Below the pieces are notes generated by a model, which saw only the letters and a list, made by a program, of their open reading frames with translations, was not told where the DNA came from and searched no databases. Below are positions 35,301 to 50,356 of a stretch of DNA of 64,000 bases, piece by piece; the stretch's first letter is position 1; each line of letters begins with the position of its first letter. The DNA comes from Bryobacterales bacterium (lineage in GTDB: Bacteria; Acidobacteriota; Terriglobia; Bryobacterales; Bryobacteraceae), in NCBI GenBank assembly GCA_020852175.1, contig JADZBH010000016.1:279329-343328 (forward strand), read 5' to 3'. The position numbers and the translations under genes are program-made.

Positions 35301-38300
35301 ATGTCTCGATTCTTGCTTCTCGGTCTACTTGCAACCGCCTGCGCGTTCGCTCAGGGCACCGTCACCATCTACGGCACCGTCTCGGATAGCACCGGCGCCG
35401 TCGTCCCGGGCGCACAGGTCACAGCCACACAGCCCTCCACCGGCTTCACCCGCGCGGCCACCAGCGATGCCCAGGGCAGCTACACCATGCCCCAGCTCAA
35501 CGCCGGCGAATACGTCGTCCGCGTCGAGGCCGCCGGTTTCAAAAGTTTCGTCCTTGAAAAGGTCCAAACCCAGGTCGACGAAAACCGCCTCGTGAACGTC
35601 CGCCTCGAAGTGGGCCAGGTCAGCGAATCCATCAGCGTCACCGCCGAAGTGGCACAGGTGGAAACACGCTCTGGGGCCATCCGTGAGGTGGTGGACTCCG
35701 AGCGAATCGTCGAACTGCCCCTGAACGGCCGCAATCCGCTCGAACTCCAGTACCTTGTCGCCGGCTCCGGCGCCCGCACGGGCAAGGACCAGGCGCAAAA
35801 TGGCGGCGTCTCCATCAACGGCTCCCGCCCGAACTCGAACAACTATCAGCTCGACAACGGCGACAACCACGACCCCTACTTCAACTCGCCCTCCATCTTC
35901 CCGTCGCCCGACGCCCTGGAGGAGTTCTCCATCCAGACCAACTCCTACGGCGCCGACCGCGGCCGCAACGCCGGCGCCTTCATGTCCGCCGTCACCAAGA
36001 GCGGTACAAACCAGTTCCACGGCACGGTCTTCGAGTTCCTCCGCAACGAAAAGCTGAACGCCCGTAACTTCTTCGCCAACACCGTCCCGCCCTTCAAGCG
36101 GAACCAGTTCGGCGCCACCTTCGGCGGCCCCGTCATCAAGGACAAGGCCTTCTTCTTCTTCTCCTGGCAGTCCACTTATGAACGCTCCGCCCCTGGCGCC
36201 GTCACCACCGTCGTTCCCACCCCCGCCATGCGCACGGGCGACTTCAGCGCCCTGAACCGCGTCATTCGCGACCCCCTCGGCGGCAACTTCCCCAATGCCG
36301 TCATCCCCGCCAGCCGCCTCAGCCAGACCTCCTCCAAGTTCCTCGAAGCGTTCGTGCCCCAGCCCAACCGCCCCGGCGGCCTGCTTGCCACCGATAGCCA
36401 ACAGGCCAACAACGACCACCAGTTCGTCATCAAGGGCGACTACCGCCTCACCAACTCCAACCAGCTCTCGGCCCGCCTGCTCCGCAACATGAACACCTTC
36501 CAGGAGGCCACCGGCAACCTGCCCGGCTTTTTCGCCTCCATCGACTATCAGAACTGGAGCCTCGCCGTCACCGACACCCACATCATCAGCCCCAACATGC
36601 TGAACAGCTTTACCTTCGGTTTTTCCGACATCGACCGCCGCCAGCTCTCCGTCGTCCCCGGCAATAAAGGCTGGAACGACTTCGGCGCCGGCTTTACCCG
36701 CACCATGACCGCCGACGCCCCCGTGGGCATGCACACCGTCGTCGATGGCTATTTCAACGCCTTCTCCCGCTTCCCACTCAACCATCTCCGCAAGGGCTTC
36801 CAGTTCAGCGAAATGGTGAGCTGGACCAAAGGCGCCCACCTGCTCAAGTTCGGTGGCGACGTCCGCCGCTCCCTGCTCACCATGCAGGAATACTTCCGCG
36901 GCGATCCATGGGTTCGTTTCCAGAACACCCACACCGGCGAAGCCGCCGCCGATTTCATGCTCGGCCGCATGACCCAGTTCGAACAGATCGCCGAAGCCTA
37001 CAACAAGCCCCGCGTCTTCGAACTCGGCCTCTTCGCCCAGGATGACTGGAAGGTCAGCCGCCGCCTTACACTGAACCTCGGTCTCCGTTGGGACCCCTGG
37101 TTCCCCTACACCGACGAACTCGACAAGTTCGCCCAGGTCTGGCCCGGCGTCCAGTCCACCGTCCGGCCCACCGCGCCTCTCGGCCTCGTGTTTGCCGGCG
37201 ACGGCGGCACCAACCGTTCCATGCTGAACTCGCAGAAGGACAACCTCGCCCCGCGCTTCGGCTTCGCCTTCGATCCCACCGGCTCCGGCAAATCCAGCAT
37301 CCGCGGCGGCTACGGCATCTTCTATTCGCAGGTGCGCCAGCAGGCCAACAACCAGATCTCCACGAACCAGCCCTTCTCGCTCAAGCTCACCGTCCAGCAG
37401 GCGCAGGGCACCGTCGAGAACCCCTATGTGGGCGTCACCAACCCGTTCCCCTTCACCGCGCCCACCACGCCTGAACAGAACGCCGCGTACAAGTACGTCC
37501 TCCCCATGGCCGTCACCGAGTGGAACCCTAACTTCCGCAACGCCATCGCCCAGCAATGGAACCTGAGCCTCCAGCAGCAGTTCGCCGGAAGCTGGGTCGC
37601 CACCGCCGCCTACGCCGGTTCCAAGGGCAACCATCTGTTCATGTCTTCCCAGATGAACCCCGGCGTCTTCGGACGCACCGGCAACCTCGATGCCCGGCGT
37701 GTCCTGGCCCCCACCTTCGGCTCGGTCACCGACCAGAGCAGCCGCGGCAACTCCATCTATCACTCCCTGCAACTCTCCCTGAACAAGCGCCTCACGCGCG
37801 GCTTCACCATTCTGGCCAACTACACCTTCTCGAAGCTGATCGACGACGCCTCGGCCGACGGCGACGCCCCGTCGAACCCCTTCAACTTCCGCTCCGAACG
37901 GGGCCCCTCCGATCTGGACATCACCCACCGCTTCGTGGGCAGCTACATCTGGCAGCTTCCCAAGCTCACCGGCAGCCACTTCCTGCTCCGCCAGGTCCTG
38001 GGCGGATGGGAAAACAACGGCATCGTCACCTTTGAAAGCGGCAACTGGATCAACTTCACCAGCGGCTTCGACGCTTCGGCCTCCGGCGTGAACGGCGACC
38101 GCCCCGACCTCATCGGCAACCCGTTCCTGAGCGCCTCCCGCTCCCGCGCCGATCTGGTCAACGCCTACTTCAACACCACCGCCTTCACGCGCAACGCCGC
38201 CGGAACCTTCGGCAACGTGGGCCGCAACATCATGCGCGGACCCGGCATGGCCAACGTGGACTTCGGCCTCAACAAGAGCTTCCCCGTCCGCGAGCAGATG

Positions 38301-38450
38301 CGCCTGCAACTGCGCGGCGAGTTCTTTAACGCCTTCAACCGCGTCAACCTCGGCAACCCGAACACCAACGCCAGTTCCAACCAGTTCGGCCGCATCACCG
38401 GCGCCGGCTCGCCGCGCGTCATCCAACTGGCGCTGAAGTTCATGTTCTGA
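35301..38450 (+). CDS. Oar-like TonB-dependent outer-membrane receptor
   Basis: A 1049-residue outer-membrane protein. After a signal peptide (residues 1-18) comes a carboxypeptidase-regulatory beta-sandwich (about 20-110; TIYGTVSDSTGAVVPGAQVT). A plug domain follows (about 115-235, with VELPLNGRNPLELQYL and FSIQTNSYGADRGRNAGA), then a long beta-barrel ending in a terminal aromatic strand (PRVIQLALKFMF). This layout is the expanded Oar-type receptor of Acidobacteria, thought to take up oligosaccharides or other large nutrients. No SusD partner is adjacent. The next gene is a GH63 glucosidase, which hints at a glycan substrate. Confidence 0.9.
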   Translation: MSRFLLLGLLATACAFAQGTVTIYGTVSDSTGAVVPGAQVTATQPSTGFTRAATSDAQGSYTMPQLNAGEYVVRVEAAGFKSFVLEKVQTQVDENRLVNVRLEVGQVSESISVTAEVAQVETRSGAIREVVDSERIVELPLNGRNPLELQYLVAGSGARTGKDQAQNGGVSINGSRPNSNNYQLDNGDNHDPYFNSPSIFPSPDALEEFSIQTNSYGADRGRNAGAFMSAVTKSGTNQFHGTVFEFLRNEKLNARNFFANTVPPFKRNQFGATFGGPVIKDKAFFFFSWQSTYERSAPGAVTTVVPTPAMRTGDFSALNRVIRDPLGGNFPNAVIPASRLSQTSSKFLEAFVPQPNRPGGLLATDSQQANNDHQFVIKGDYRLTNSNQLSARLLRNMNTFQEATGNLPGFFASIDYQNWSLAVTDTHIISPNMLNSFTFGFSDIDRRQLSVVPGNKGWNDFGAGFTRTMTADAPVGMHTVVDGYFNAFSRFPLNHLRKGFQFSEMVSWTKGAHLLKFGGDVRRSLLTMQEYFRGDPWVRFQNTHTGEAAADFMLGRMTQFEQIAEAYNKPRVFELGLFAQDDWKVSRRLTLNLGLRWDPWFPYTDELDKFAQVWPGVQSTVRPTAPLGLVFAGDGGTNRSMLNSQKDNLAPRFGFAFDPTGSGKSSIRGGYGIFYSQVRQQANNQISTNQPFSLKLTVQQAQGTVENPYVGVTNPFPFTAPTTPEQNAAYKYVLPMAVTEWNPNFRNAIAQQWNLSLQQQFAGSWVATAAYAGSKGNHLFMSSQMNPGVFGRTGNLDARRVLAPTFGSVTDQSSRGNSIYHSLQLSLNKRLTRGFTILANYTFSKLIDDASADGDAPSNPFNFRSERGPSDLDITHRFVGSYIWQLPKLTGSHFLLRQVLGGWENNGIVTFESGNWINFTSGFDASASGVNGDRPDLIGNPFLSASRSRADLVNAYFNTTAFTRNAAGTFGNVGRNIMRGPGMANVDFGLNKSFPVREQMRLQLRGEFFNAFNRVNLGNPNTNASSNQFGRITGAGSPRVIQLALKFMF

Positions 38451-38487
38451 CGCCGCGCCACACGGCCGGCATGAGTCATCATGGTGA

Positions 38488-41094
<2,607 letters not shown>

Positions 41095-41118
41095 CGCCCT
41101 TCCGCCCCGAGGTTCCGT

Positions 41119-43257
41119 TTGCTGAAAGTCATCTTCCGGCTCCTGGCGCGCATCCTGTTCCGCTTCCGCGTGGAAGGCCCGATTCCGGAACGCGCCCCGG
41201 AACGCCTCATCGTCATCGCCAACCATCAGTCGTTCCTCGATGGGGCGCTCATCCAGATGTGCCTGCCCTTCGACCTCACCTGGGTCGTGCATACCACCAT
41301 CGCCGCCCAGCCCCTGTTCCGCTTCCTGCTGCGCGGCGTTCCCCACCTGGTGGTCGATACCACCAGCCCCATGGCCATGAAGGCGATGGTTCATCTCATC
41401 GAATCCGGCAAACCCGTCGCCATCTTTCCGGAAGGCCGCATCTCGGTCACCGGCTCTCTCATGAAGGTGTACGACGGCCTCGCCTTCCTGGCCGCCCGGA
41501 CGGGAGCCAAACTGCTGCCCGTGCACATCGACGGCGCCATCCATTCCATCTTCAAACGCCCCATTCCGCCCATCCCCCACGTCTGGCGCCCCAGGGTGAC
41601 GCTTACCTTTTTCCCGCTGGAGTCGCTGGAAATGCCCGAAGGCCGGACGGGCAAGGAACGCCGCCGCAAGGCGAGCGACCATATCCGCCGGGGCCTCGAA
41701 GAGATGCAGTTCTCCGCGCGGAAGCCCTCCACCCTGTTTGAGAGCTTCCTCGACGCCGTCGATCTGTATGGCCGCGACAAGGAGATCGTCGAGGACATCA
41801 AGTTCGAGCCCGTCACCTACAAAGGGCTCCTGCGCGGCGCGCTCGCTCTCGGCCGGCTCACCTCGCGCTTCACCGCCGAAGGCGAGATCACCGGCGTCCT
41901 CATGCCCAACGCCGCGCCCACGGCCATGCTCATCCTGGGCATGTTCGCCTCGCGGCGCGTGCCGGCCATGATCAACTTCACCTCCGGCGTCGAAGGCATG
42001 CGCAATGCCATCCACACGGCGCGCATCAAGACGGTTTTCACCTCCCGCGTATTCGTCGAGAAGGCCAAGCTCGCCGCGAAAATCGAACAGCTCGAAGGCG
42101 TCTCCATCCACTACCTCGAAGACCTGCGGCCCCAATTCACCCTGGCCGACAAGCTCTGGCTCATCTTCGTGGCGCTGCGCAATCCGCGCGGCGTCATGCG
42201 TCCGTCCAAGCCCGACGACCCCGCCATCGTCCTGTTCACCTCGGGCTCGGAGGGCAAACCCAAGGGTGTCGTGTTGAGCCACCGCAACATCCTGGCCAAC
42301 GTCAACCAGGCGCGCGCCATGGTCGAGTTCTCCAACCGCGACAAGTTCCTGACCGCGCTGCCGCTGTTCCACTCCTTCGGACTCACCGCCGGCCTCCTGG
42401 TTCCTCTGGTCACAGGAGCGCGCATTTTCCTTTATCCCTCGCCGCTCCACTACCGCATGGTTCCCGAGATGGCCTACGACCGCGACTGCACGGTCATCTT
42501 CGGCACCCCCACTTTCCTGGCCCACTACGCCCGCCACGCCCACCCCTACGATTTCTACCGCATCCGCTATGCCGTCTCCGGCGCCGAGAAACTGAACGAC
42601 GCCGTCCGCCAAACCTGGATCGACAAGTTCGGCATCCGCCTGCTGGAAGGCTACGGCGTCACCGAGTGCTCGCCCGTCATCGCCATCAATTCGCCCATGA
42701 ACCAGAAACGGGGCAGCGTCGGGCGCATCGTGCCGGGCGTCGAATACAAGCTTGAACCCGTCGAGGGCATCCCCAGCGGCGGCATCCTGCATGTGCGGGG
42801 GCCCAGCATCATGCTCGGCTACCTGCTCCATGACAAGCCCGGCGAACTCCGTCCGCCTTCGTCCGTCTTCGGTCCCGGCTGGCACGCCACGGGCGACGTG
42901 GTGGACATCGACGCCGACGGCTTTGTCACCATCCTGGCCCGCATGAAGCGTTTCGCCAAGGTGGCCGGCGAGATGGTGTCGCTCGAAGTGGTGGAACAGA
43001 TCGCGTTGGCGGCTTCGCCAGCCTTCGTCCACGCCGCCACGGCCATTTCCAACGAGCGGCGCGGAGAAACCATCGTTCTGTTCACAGAGGATGCCAACCT
43101 GAAACGCGAGCACCTGCTCGCCGCCGCCCGCCACGACGGCCAGGCCGAGGTCGCCGTCGCCCGTACGGTTTACTATCTGCAAAAACTCCCGCGGCTGGGC
43201 ACCGGCAAGGTGGACTACCTGCTGTTGCGCGAGATGGCGCAGGGGCGCCAGGCGTGA
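41119..43257 (+). CDS. Aas-like fusion of lysophospholipid acyltransferase and acyl-ACP/CoA synthetase
   Basis: A 712-residue two-domain protein. Residues 1-200 are a PlsC-type acyltransferase with NHQSFLDG (the H-x4-D motif) and FPEGRISVTGSLMK. Residues 215-712 form an AMP-binding ligase with the P-loop IVLFTSGSEGKPKGVVLSH, YGVTECSPVI and TGDVVDIDADG. The fusion resembles E. coli Aas, which re-acylates lysophosphatidylethanolamine at the membrane, but lacks the extra MFS domain of LplT-Aas fusions. Notably the next gene is an MFS transporter, coupled by GTGA. The TTG start has GAGG six bases upstream. Confidence 0.9.
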   Translation: MLKVIFRLLARILFRFRVEGPIPERAPERLIVIANHQSFLDGALIQMCLPFDLTWVVHTTIAAQPLFRFLLRGVPHLVVDTTSPMAMKAMVHLIESGKPVAIFPEGRISVTGSLMKVYDGLAFLAARTGAKLLPVHIDGAIHSIFKRPIPPIPHVWRPRVTLTFFPLESLEMPEGRTGKERRRKASDHIRRGLEEMQFSARKPSTLFESFLDAVDLYGRDKEIVEDIKFEPVTYKGLLRGALALGRLTSRFTAEGEITGVLMPNAAPTAMLILGMFASRRVPAMINFTSGVEGMRNAIHTARIKTVFTSRVFVEKAKLAAKIEQLEGVSIHYLEDLRPQFTLADKLWLIFVALRNPRGVMRPSKPDDPAIVLFTSGSEGKPKGVVLSHRNILANVNQARAMVEFSNRDKFLTALPLFHSFGLTAGLLVPLVTGARIFLYPSPLHYRMVPEMAYDRDCTVIFGTPTFLAHYARHAHPYDFYRIRYAVSGAEKLNDAVRQTWIDKFGIRLLEGYGVTECSPVIAINSPMNQKRGSVGRIVPGVEYKLEPVEGIPSGGILHVRGPSIMLGYLLHDKPGELRPPSSVFGPGWHATGDVVDIDADGFVTILARMKRFAKVAGEMVSLEVVEQIALAASPAFVHAATAISNERRGETIVLFTEDANLKREHLLAAARHDGQAEVAVARTVYYLQKLPRLGTGKVDYLLLREMAQGRQA

Positions 43258-44612
43258 GTGACGGCGCGGCGGCCCCTCTGCCGCCGGGCCCCGCCGGCAG
43301 CCGCGCCTCGCGGCGCGAACAGCGCGCCTGGTACGTCTACGATTGGGCCAACTCGGCCTTCAGCACCTCGGTCGTCACCGTCTTCCTTGGCCCTTACCTT
43401 ACCTCGCTGGCCCGTTCGGCCGCCTCCGCCGACGGCCTGATCCACCCCTTTGGCATCCCCGTCGCCCCGCAAGCCTATTGGCCCTACCTCGTCTCGCTGT
43501 CGGTGCTGCTCCAGGTCTTCTTCCTGCCCGTGTTCGGCGCGCTGGCCGACTCCAGCCGGCGTAAGCGGGAGATGCTGGCCGCCCTGGCCTGGACCGGTTC
43601 GGCCGCCACCACCGCCATGTTCGCGCTCGGCCCGGGCGCCTATCTCGCCGGCGGCGCGTTGTTCCTTGCCGCCAACATCGCCTTTGGCGGCTCCATCGTG
43701 ATTTACAACTCGTTCCTGCCCGAGATCGCCGCGCCGGAGGAGCGGGACCGCGTGAGTTCGCGCGGTTGGGGCATCGGCTATCTCGGCGGCGGATTGCTGC
43801 TGGCCGCCCATCTCGCCCTGTTCACCAACGCCGAGGCCTGGGGCCTTTCCACCGGCCAGGCCGTGCGCATCGCCCTGGCCACCAGCGGCCTCTGGTGGGG
43901 TCTGTTCACGCTCATCCCCGTGGCCGGCATCCACAACCGCGGCCCGCGCAAACCGGCCCGCGAACCCCTCATCGCCGCCGGCTTCGGCCAGCTCGCCCGC
44001 ACCCTCCGGGATCTCCGTCTCTATCCCCAGACGCTGCTCTTCCTGGCCGCTTATCTGATATACAACGACGGGATTCAGACCGTCATCAACATGGCCACGC
44101 AGTTCGGAAGCGAGGAGCTGAAACTGCCGTTGAAGACGCTGACCGCGGCCATCCTGATCACGCAGTTCGTGGCCATCGCCGGAGCGCTCGGCTTCGACCG
44201 CCTGGCCGTGCGGATGGGCTCACGGAAGGCCATCATGTGGTCGCTCACGGTCTGGCTGGGGACGCTCGTCTACGTCTACCGGTTCGTCCATACCGGCGCG
44301 CAGTTCATCGCCGCGGCGGCCCTGATCGGCCTGGTCCTGGGCGGCACGCAGGCGTTGAGCCGTTCGCTCTACTCGTTTCTGATTCCGCCGGGCCGTGAGG
44401 CGGAATACTTTTCGCTGTATGAGATCAGCGACAAGGGGACGAGCTGGCTGGGGCCGCTGTTTCTCGGCCTGACGCTGCAATGGACGGGCAGCTTCCGGCT
44501 GGCGATTCTCTCGCTGGTGGTGTTTTTCCTGGCCGGGCTGGCCCTGCTGTCGCGCGTGGATGCGCGCCGCGGCGCGCTGGCGGCGGGCAACGCGTCCCCG
44601 GCGCTCAGTTGA
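43254..44612 (+). CDS. MFS transporter of the UMF1/Atg22-like family
   Basis: A 452-residue membrane protein with about twelve hydrophobic segments. The N-terminal AWYVYDWANSAFSTSVVTVFLGPYL is the hallmark of the UMF1 (Atg22-like) branch of the major facilitator superfamily. Its GTG start overlaps the stop of the Aas-like gene. In E. coli the transporter LplT is encoded next to Aas and flips lysophospholipids, so this gene could serve the same purpose although it belongs to another branch. Composition changes from C-rich to G-rich on the plus strand within this gene. Confidence 0.88.
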   Translation: MSDGAAAPLPPGPAGSRASRREQRAWYVYDWANSAFSTSVVTVFLGPYLTSLARSAASADGLIHPFGIPVAPQAYWPYLVSLSVLLQVFFLPVFGALADSSRRKREMLAALAWTGSAATTAMFALGPGAYLAGGALFLAANIAFGGSIVIYNSFLPEIAAPEERDRVSSRGWGIGYLGGGLLLAAHLALFTNAEAWGLSTGQAVRIALATSGLWWGLFTLIPVAGIHNRGPRKPAREPLIAAGFGQLARTLRDLRLYPQTLLFLAAYLIYNDGIQTVINMATQFGSEELKLPLKTLTAAILITQFVAIAGALGFDRLAVRMGSRKAIMWSLTVWLGTLVYVYRFVHTGAQFIAAAALIGLVLGGTQALSRSLYSFLIPPGREAEYFSLYEISDKGTSWLGPLFLGLTLQWTGSFRLAILSLVVFFLAGLALLSRVDARRGALAAGNASPALS

Positions 44613-44618
44613 GGGCGT

Positions 44619-45818
44619 CTACTTTTTCTCGGCCGAGAGCGTGTAGCCCGGCAGAACGCCCAGGAAATCCAGGAGCGATTTTTTCTTCTTTGGCTCGGCT
44701 GCCTGCGCCTGACGCTTGGTTACGCGCGCGGCCAGTTGCGTGAACTGCCTGCCCAGTTCCGAAGCCGGATCGACGGCCTTGCCCTGGGTGAGCGCGGTGT
44801 GCACGCCCCGGTAATCGTTGGGGAATTCGAGGTAGACCGGCACGCCGAGCAGATGCTGTGTCTCCTTGGTGGTGATCAGCGGCCGTTTTTGCGCCCGGTT
44901 CAGCAGCACGCAGACGCGGTCGCCCAGGTCCAGGCTTTGCAGCAGTTGGATTTTTTTCCGCGCCAGGTGCAGCGCCGGAATCTCCGGCGTACAGACGATG
45001 AACACCTGTTTGGCCTCCTGCATGACCTCGAGCGAGAACCGCTCCATGTTGCCCGAAAGGTCCACGCAGATGGCTTTGTAGAAGCGCCGCGCGAAGCTGA
45101 GAATCTGCCGGATCTGCATCGAATCCACGCGCGAGCGCGGATCCAGCCGTCCCCCGGCCAGCAGGTCGATTCCTTCCACCTTGGACACCAGTTGGGGCCA
45201 CATGTGCTCGTCCAGTTCGGAGGAGTGCTCGGCCGCGTCGTAGATGGTCGCCGGCGGGTCCGCCTTCAACATGAAGCCCAACATGCCCGAGTTCAGATCC
45301 AGGTCCGACAGCAGGACCTTCATGCCATCCAGGCGAGCCAGCGCCAGGGCCGCGTTCAACGCGATGGTGGAGGTGCCGCTGCCCGCCTTGGCCGGCAGGA
45401 ACGCGAGCAGGGTGTCGTCTTCCTGCACCTGCGCCGGCGTCCGATCGAGCAGCGCTTCCAGCCGTTGCGCCATCGCCGTGAAGTTGTCCAGATCGAAGGG
45501 ATGCGCCTGAAACTCCCGCACGCCGTGGTGCATGAGCGTCAACAGCACGCCCGGATCGGCCACGCGGTCCACGGCCACCACCTGCGCCCCCGGCAGATGC
45601 TGGTGTACGCCCTGAATGGTTTCCAGCGCCTGCTCCAGGTTCTCCGTGCTCAGAAACACCACTTGCGGCGCGTTGGCCCGCAGGAAGCGCTCCAGGTCGT
45701 AGCCCGGCAGGTGCTTCTCCGAGGTCTTCACGAGCGCCACGCTTCCGGTACGCTGGATAAGATCCTCCAACCAGGAGTTCAGTTCGGTGTCCGCGGATAT
45801 GATGACTGACCGTAGCAC
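44619..45818 (-). CDS. CpaE/TadZ-like pilus assembly ATPase with pseudo-receiver
   Basis: A 399-residue protein. Residues 1-120 form a receiver-like domain without a convincing phosphorylation site. Residues 135-370 form a ParA/MinD-type ATPase: the deviant Walker A is AKAGSGTST (second lysine replaced, as usual in CpaE), then LLSDLDLNSG and VFIVCTPEIPALHLARKK. CpaE/TadZ proteins place tight-adherence pili at a cell pole. No other tad/cpa gene is in the window. The GTG start has AAGGTGGGG about ten bases upstream. Convergent with the MFS transporter. Confidence 0.88.
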   Translation of the reverse strand: MLRSVIISADTELNSWLEDLIQRTGSVALVKTSEKHLPGYDLERFLRANAPQVVFLSTENLEQALETIQGVHQHLPGAQVVAVDRVADPGVLLTLMHHGVREFQAHPFDLDNFTAMAQRLEALLDRTPAQVQEDDTLLAFLPAKAGSGTSTIALNAALALARLDGMKVLLSDLDLNSGMLGFMLKADPPATIYDAAEHSSELDEHMWPQLVSKVEGIDLLAGGRLDPRSRVDSMQIRQILSFARRFYKAICVDLSGNMERFSLEVMQEAKQVFIVCTPEIPALHLARKKIQLLQSLDLGDRVCVLLNRAQKRPLITTKETQHLLGVPVYLEFPNDYRGVHTALTQGKAVDPASELGRQFTQLAARVTKRQAQAAEPKKKKSLLDFLGVLPGYTLSAEKK

Positions 45819-46023
45819 GGTGAAGTGTCCCCACCTTCAACTTAGAGATTTATGCCTAAACAAACAATTCAGTAAGGACGCTGTCCCGGCATGGGAAAAC
45901 GCCTTAGGAAAGTGGCGGAACCAGGGGCAAGCCTAAGGCGAAGCGCTGAGCCGGGCTCCGGCGCGCCCCTGTCTCCGCTCCTGCCCCGCCCCCGTCTCCG
46001 CGCCCGCCCCCTGCCGCCTGCGC

Positions 46024-46037
46024 TATTCTGATCCCGT
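46024..46037 (+). promoter_or_regulatory. Putative leaderless -10 element
   Basis: TATTCT at 46024-46029 lies eight bases before the ATG at 46038, in an otherwise extremely GC-rich region without a Shine-Dalgarno sequence. Confidence 0.4.
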
Positions 46038-46349
46038 ATGGCCAAGCCGTCCCAACCGCTTCTGGAAGTCCTTTGCCCGTGCTGCGAGGCGACGCTGCGC
46101 ATCGACATCGCCACCGGGGCGGTGATCACGCACGAGGCCAAGGCGAAGGCCGGTCCGGTGGAGGATTTGCACTCCGCCGTGGCGCGTCTCAAGAAGGAAG
46201 AGTCCGAGCGGGACGCCCGTTTCGCCAAGGCCGTCGCCGCCGAGAAGGCGAACAAGGACGTGCTGAACAGGAAGTTCGACGAGCTGTTCAAGAAAGCAAA
46301 GGAGGACCCCCAGCAGGGTCCTCCCAAGCGTCCGTTCGAATTCGACTAA
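46038..46349 (+). CDS. Small CxxC/coiled-coil protein of unknown function
   Basis: A 103-residue protein. The first 30 residues contain VLCPCCEATLRIDIATGAVITHEAK, a CPxC half-site that could bind zinc as a homodimer. Residues 45-85 form a charged coiled coil (RLKKEESERDARFAKAVAAEK), and the end is FKKAKEDPQQGPPKRPFEFD. The pattern recurs in soil-bacterial genomes as an unannotated small protein, but I cannot name a family. It stands alone between two minus-strand genes. Confidence 0.7.
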   Translation: MAKPSQPLLEVLCPCCEATLRIDIATGAVITHEAKAKAGPVEDLHSAVARLKKEESERDARFAKAVAAEKANKDVLNRKFDELFKKAKEDPQQGPPKRPFEFD

Positions 46350-46362
46350 CCGCGGCGGGGCG

Positions 46363-48708
<2,346 letters not shown>

Positions 48709-48709
<1 letters not shown>

Positions 48710-49731
48710 TAGAATTTTCCATCCGTGACTTCAAAGTGAGTGGGCTTGCCGAGGGCGCGGCCGCCGGAGCCGATCCAGCGGGCGGTGGCTTCGATGAGTT
48801 CGCGGACGCTGACGGTGGGATAGCCGAACAGTTCAAAGCAGCGGGCGGCGTTGTTCAGCAGGGCGCGCGGGGATTCCGTGCCGGTGAAGGAGGGCTCGAC
48901 GCCGAAGTGGCGTCCGAACACCTGCGCCACCCAGCGGACGCTGAGCGTTTCGGGTCCGGTGAGATTCAGGACGAGCGGCGGCGAGGAGGCGTGCGGCAGG
49001 GAGCGCAGGCAGACCGAGTTGGCATCGCCCTGCCAGATGACATTGGCGTTGCCCATGGCGAGATCGACGGGCTCGCGGGCGAAGACCTTCGAGCCGATGT
49101 CGAACAGGACGCCGTAGCGGAGCTCGACGGCATAGTTCAACCGGAGCAGGACGACGGGCGTGCCGTTGGCCTGCGAGAAATGGGTGAACATGCGTTCGCG
49201 GCCGAGCGCCGAGATGGCGTATTCGCCGATGGGCGCGGGGGGCGTCTCCTCGGTGGCGCCGCCACTGGCGACCGGCAGGAAGGGATAGACGTTGCCGCTG
49301 GAAAAGGCGACGATGCGCGAGGCGGGGAAGCGGGAGGCGACGCGGCCGGGCAGGTAGGTGTTCATGGCCCAGGTGTAGCCTTCGTCGCCCGTGGAGCCGA
49401 ATTTGCGGGCGGCCATGTAGATGACGTTGGGCGAGTCGGGCAGGCGTGCGAGGGAGTCCTCGTCGAGCAGGTCGGCGGAGATGGTGCGGACGCCGGCCTC
49501 TTCGAGCAGGGCGCGCGAGCGCTGGTCGCTGAAGCGGGAGACGCCGGCCACCTTATAGCCCGTGCCGGCGAGTTTGGCGGCCTTGGCGGCGCGCAGGGCG
49601 AGCGAGGGTCCCATCTTGCCGCCCACTCCGAGCAGGAGCAGATCGCCGTCCCACTGGCGTGCGGATTCGATGTCGGCTTCGTTGGGCGCGCTGAGAGCGG
49701 CTTCCAGTTCGTCTTCGTTGCGGATGATCAC
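48709..49731 (-). CDS. NAD-dependent epimerase/dehydratase family protein
   Basis: A 340-residue short-chain-dehydrogenase-type protein. The Rossmann loop is LLLLGVGGKMGPSLALRAAKAA near residue 30, later NVIYMAARKFGSTGDEG, the serine block IVAFSSGNVYPF, and YAISALGRERMF with the usual Y-x3-K position read as Y-x3-G. The missing lysine suggests altered chemistry or a binding role. The GTG at 49731 overlaps the upstream stop (GTGA). Coupled on both sides, it forms a three-gene unit with the PF04008 kinase and the DapA-like lyase. Confidence 0.85.
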
Positions 49732-50210
49732 CGTTTGTATCCAATCGTGCGGAGGAATCCGCGGCGGGCCTCGGCATCGGCGGGCGTTTCGACGCCTTTG
49801 GGGGATTCGCCGTCGATGACGCCCAGGATGCCGCGGCCTTGGGCGGTTTCGGCGACGATCGCCTGGACGGGGTTGGCCGTGGCGCAAAAAATGTGGACGA
49901 CCTCGGGAACGTCCTTGATGCGGCCGAGGATGTTCAAGGGGAAGCCGTCGCGCAGGAGGATGAAGAATGTGTGTCCGGCGGCCACGGACTGGGCCATGGC
50001 GATGGCGGCGGCTTGCAGTTCCCGGTCGTTGCCGTCGGCGCGGATGAGACAGGGGCCGGAGGCTTCGCAGAAGGCCAGGCCGAACTTCATTTGGGGGACG
50101 GTATTGACGATGGCTTCGTAGATGTCTTCCACGGTTTTAATGAAGTGGGATTGGCCGGCGATGAGGTTTGCCCCGCCGGGGATGGCGAGCGGGACGGCGT
50201 GCAGATCCAT
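49728..50210 (-). CDS. Adenosine-specific kinase (PF04008 family)
   Basis: A 160-residue protein matching the small adenosine-specific kinase family described first in archaea (PAE2307-type). Conserved stretches include IAGQSHFIKTVEDIYEA, KFGLAFCEASGPCLIR, GNDRELQAAA and HIFCATANPVQAIVAETAQG, then RGILGVIDGESPKGVE. Family members bind adenosine or AMP; the physiological role is unclear. It is the first gene of a coupled trio. A TAAGCT box lies nine bases before the ATG. Confidence 0.9.
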   Translation of the reverse strand: MDLHAVPLAIPGGANLIAGQSHFIKTVEDIYEAIVNTVPQMKFGLAFCEASGPCLIRADGNDRELQAAAIAMAQSVAAGHTFFILLRDGFPLNILGRIKDVPEVVHIFCATANPVQAIVAETAQGRGILGVIDGESPKGVETPADAEARRGFLRTIGYKR

Positions 50211-50356
50211 GATCCGATCAGCTTAACAGACGGGGGTGGGACAGTAGCTTGCGAGGACGCACCTAAGTGGTTTCCCTGTTGCGCCAGACGGGGCGTTCCT
50301 CGTATTCTGATCCCACTTAGCCCTGCCGGAGGAGTGACGCCAGGCGGGAGAATGGG

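Noticed and set aside
35325..38426. 1033-codon open frame antisense to the TonB receptor
   Set aside because: It is a shadow frame caused by the C-rich composition; its sequence is glycine/valine/alanine repeats without any domain, while the plus-strand protein is clearly a receptor.
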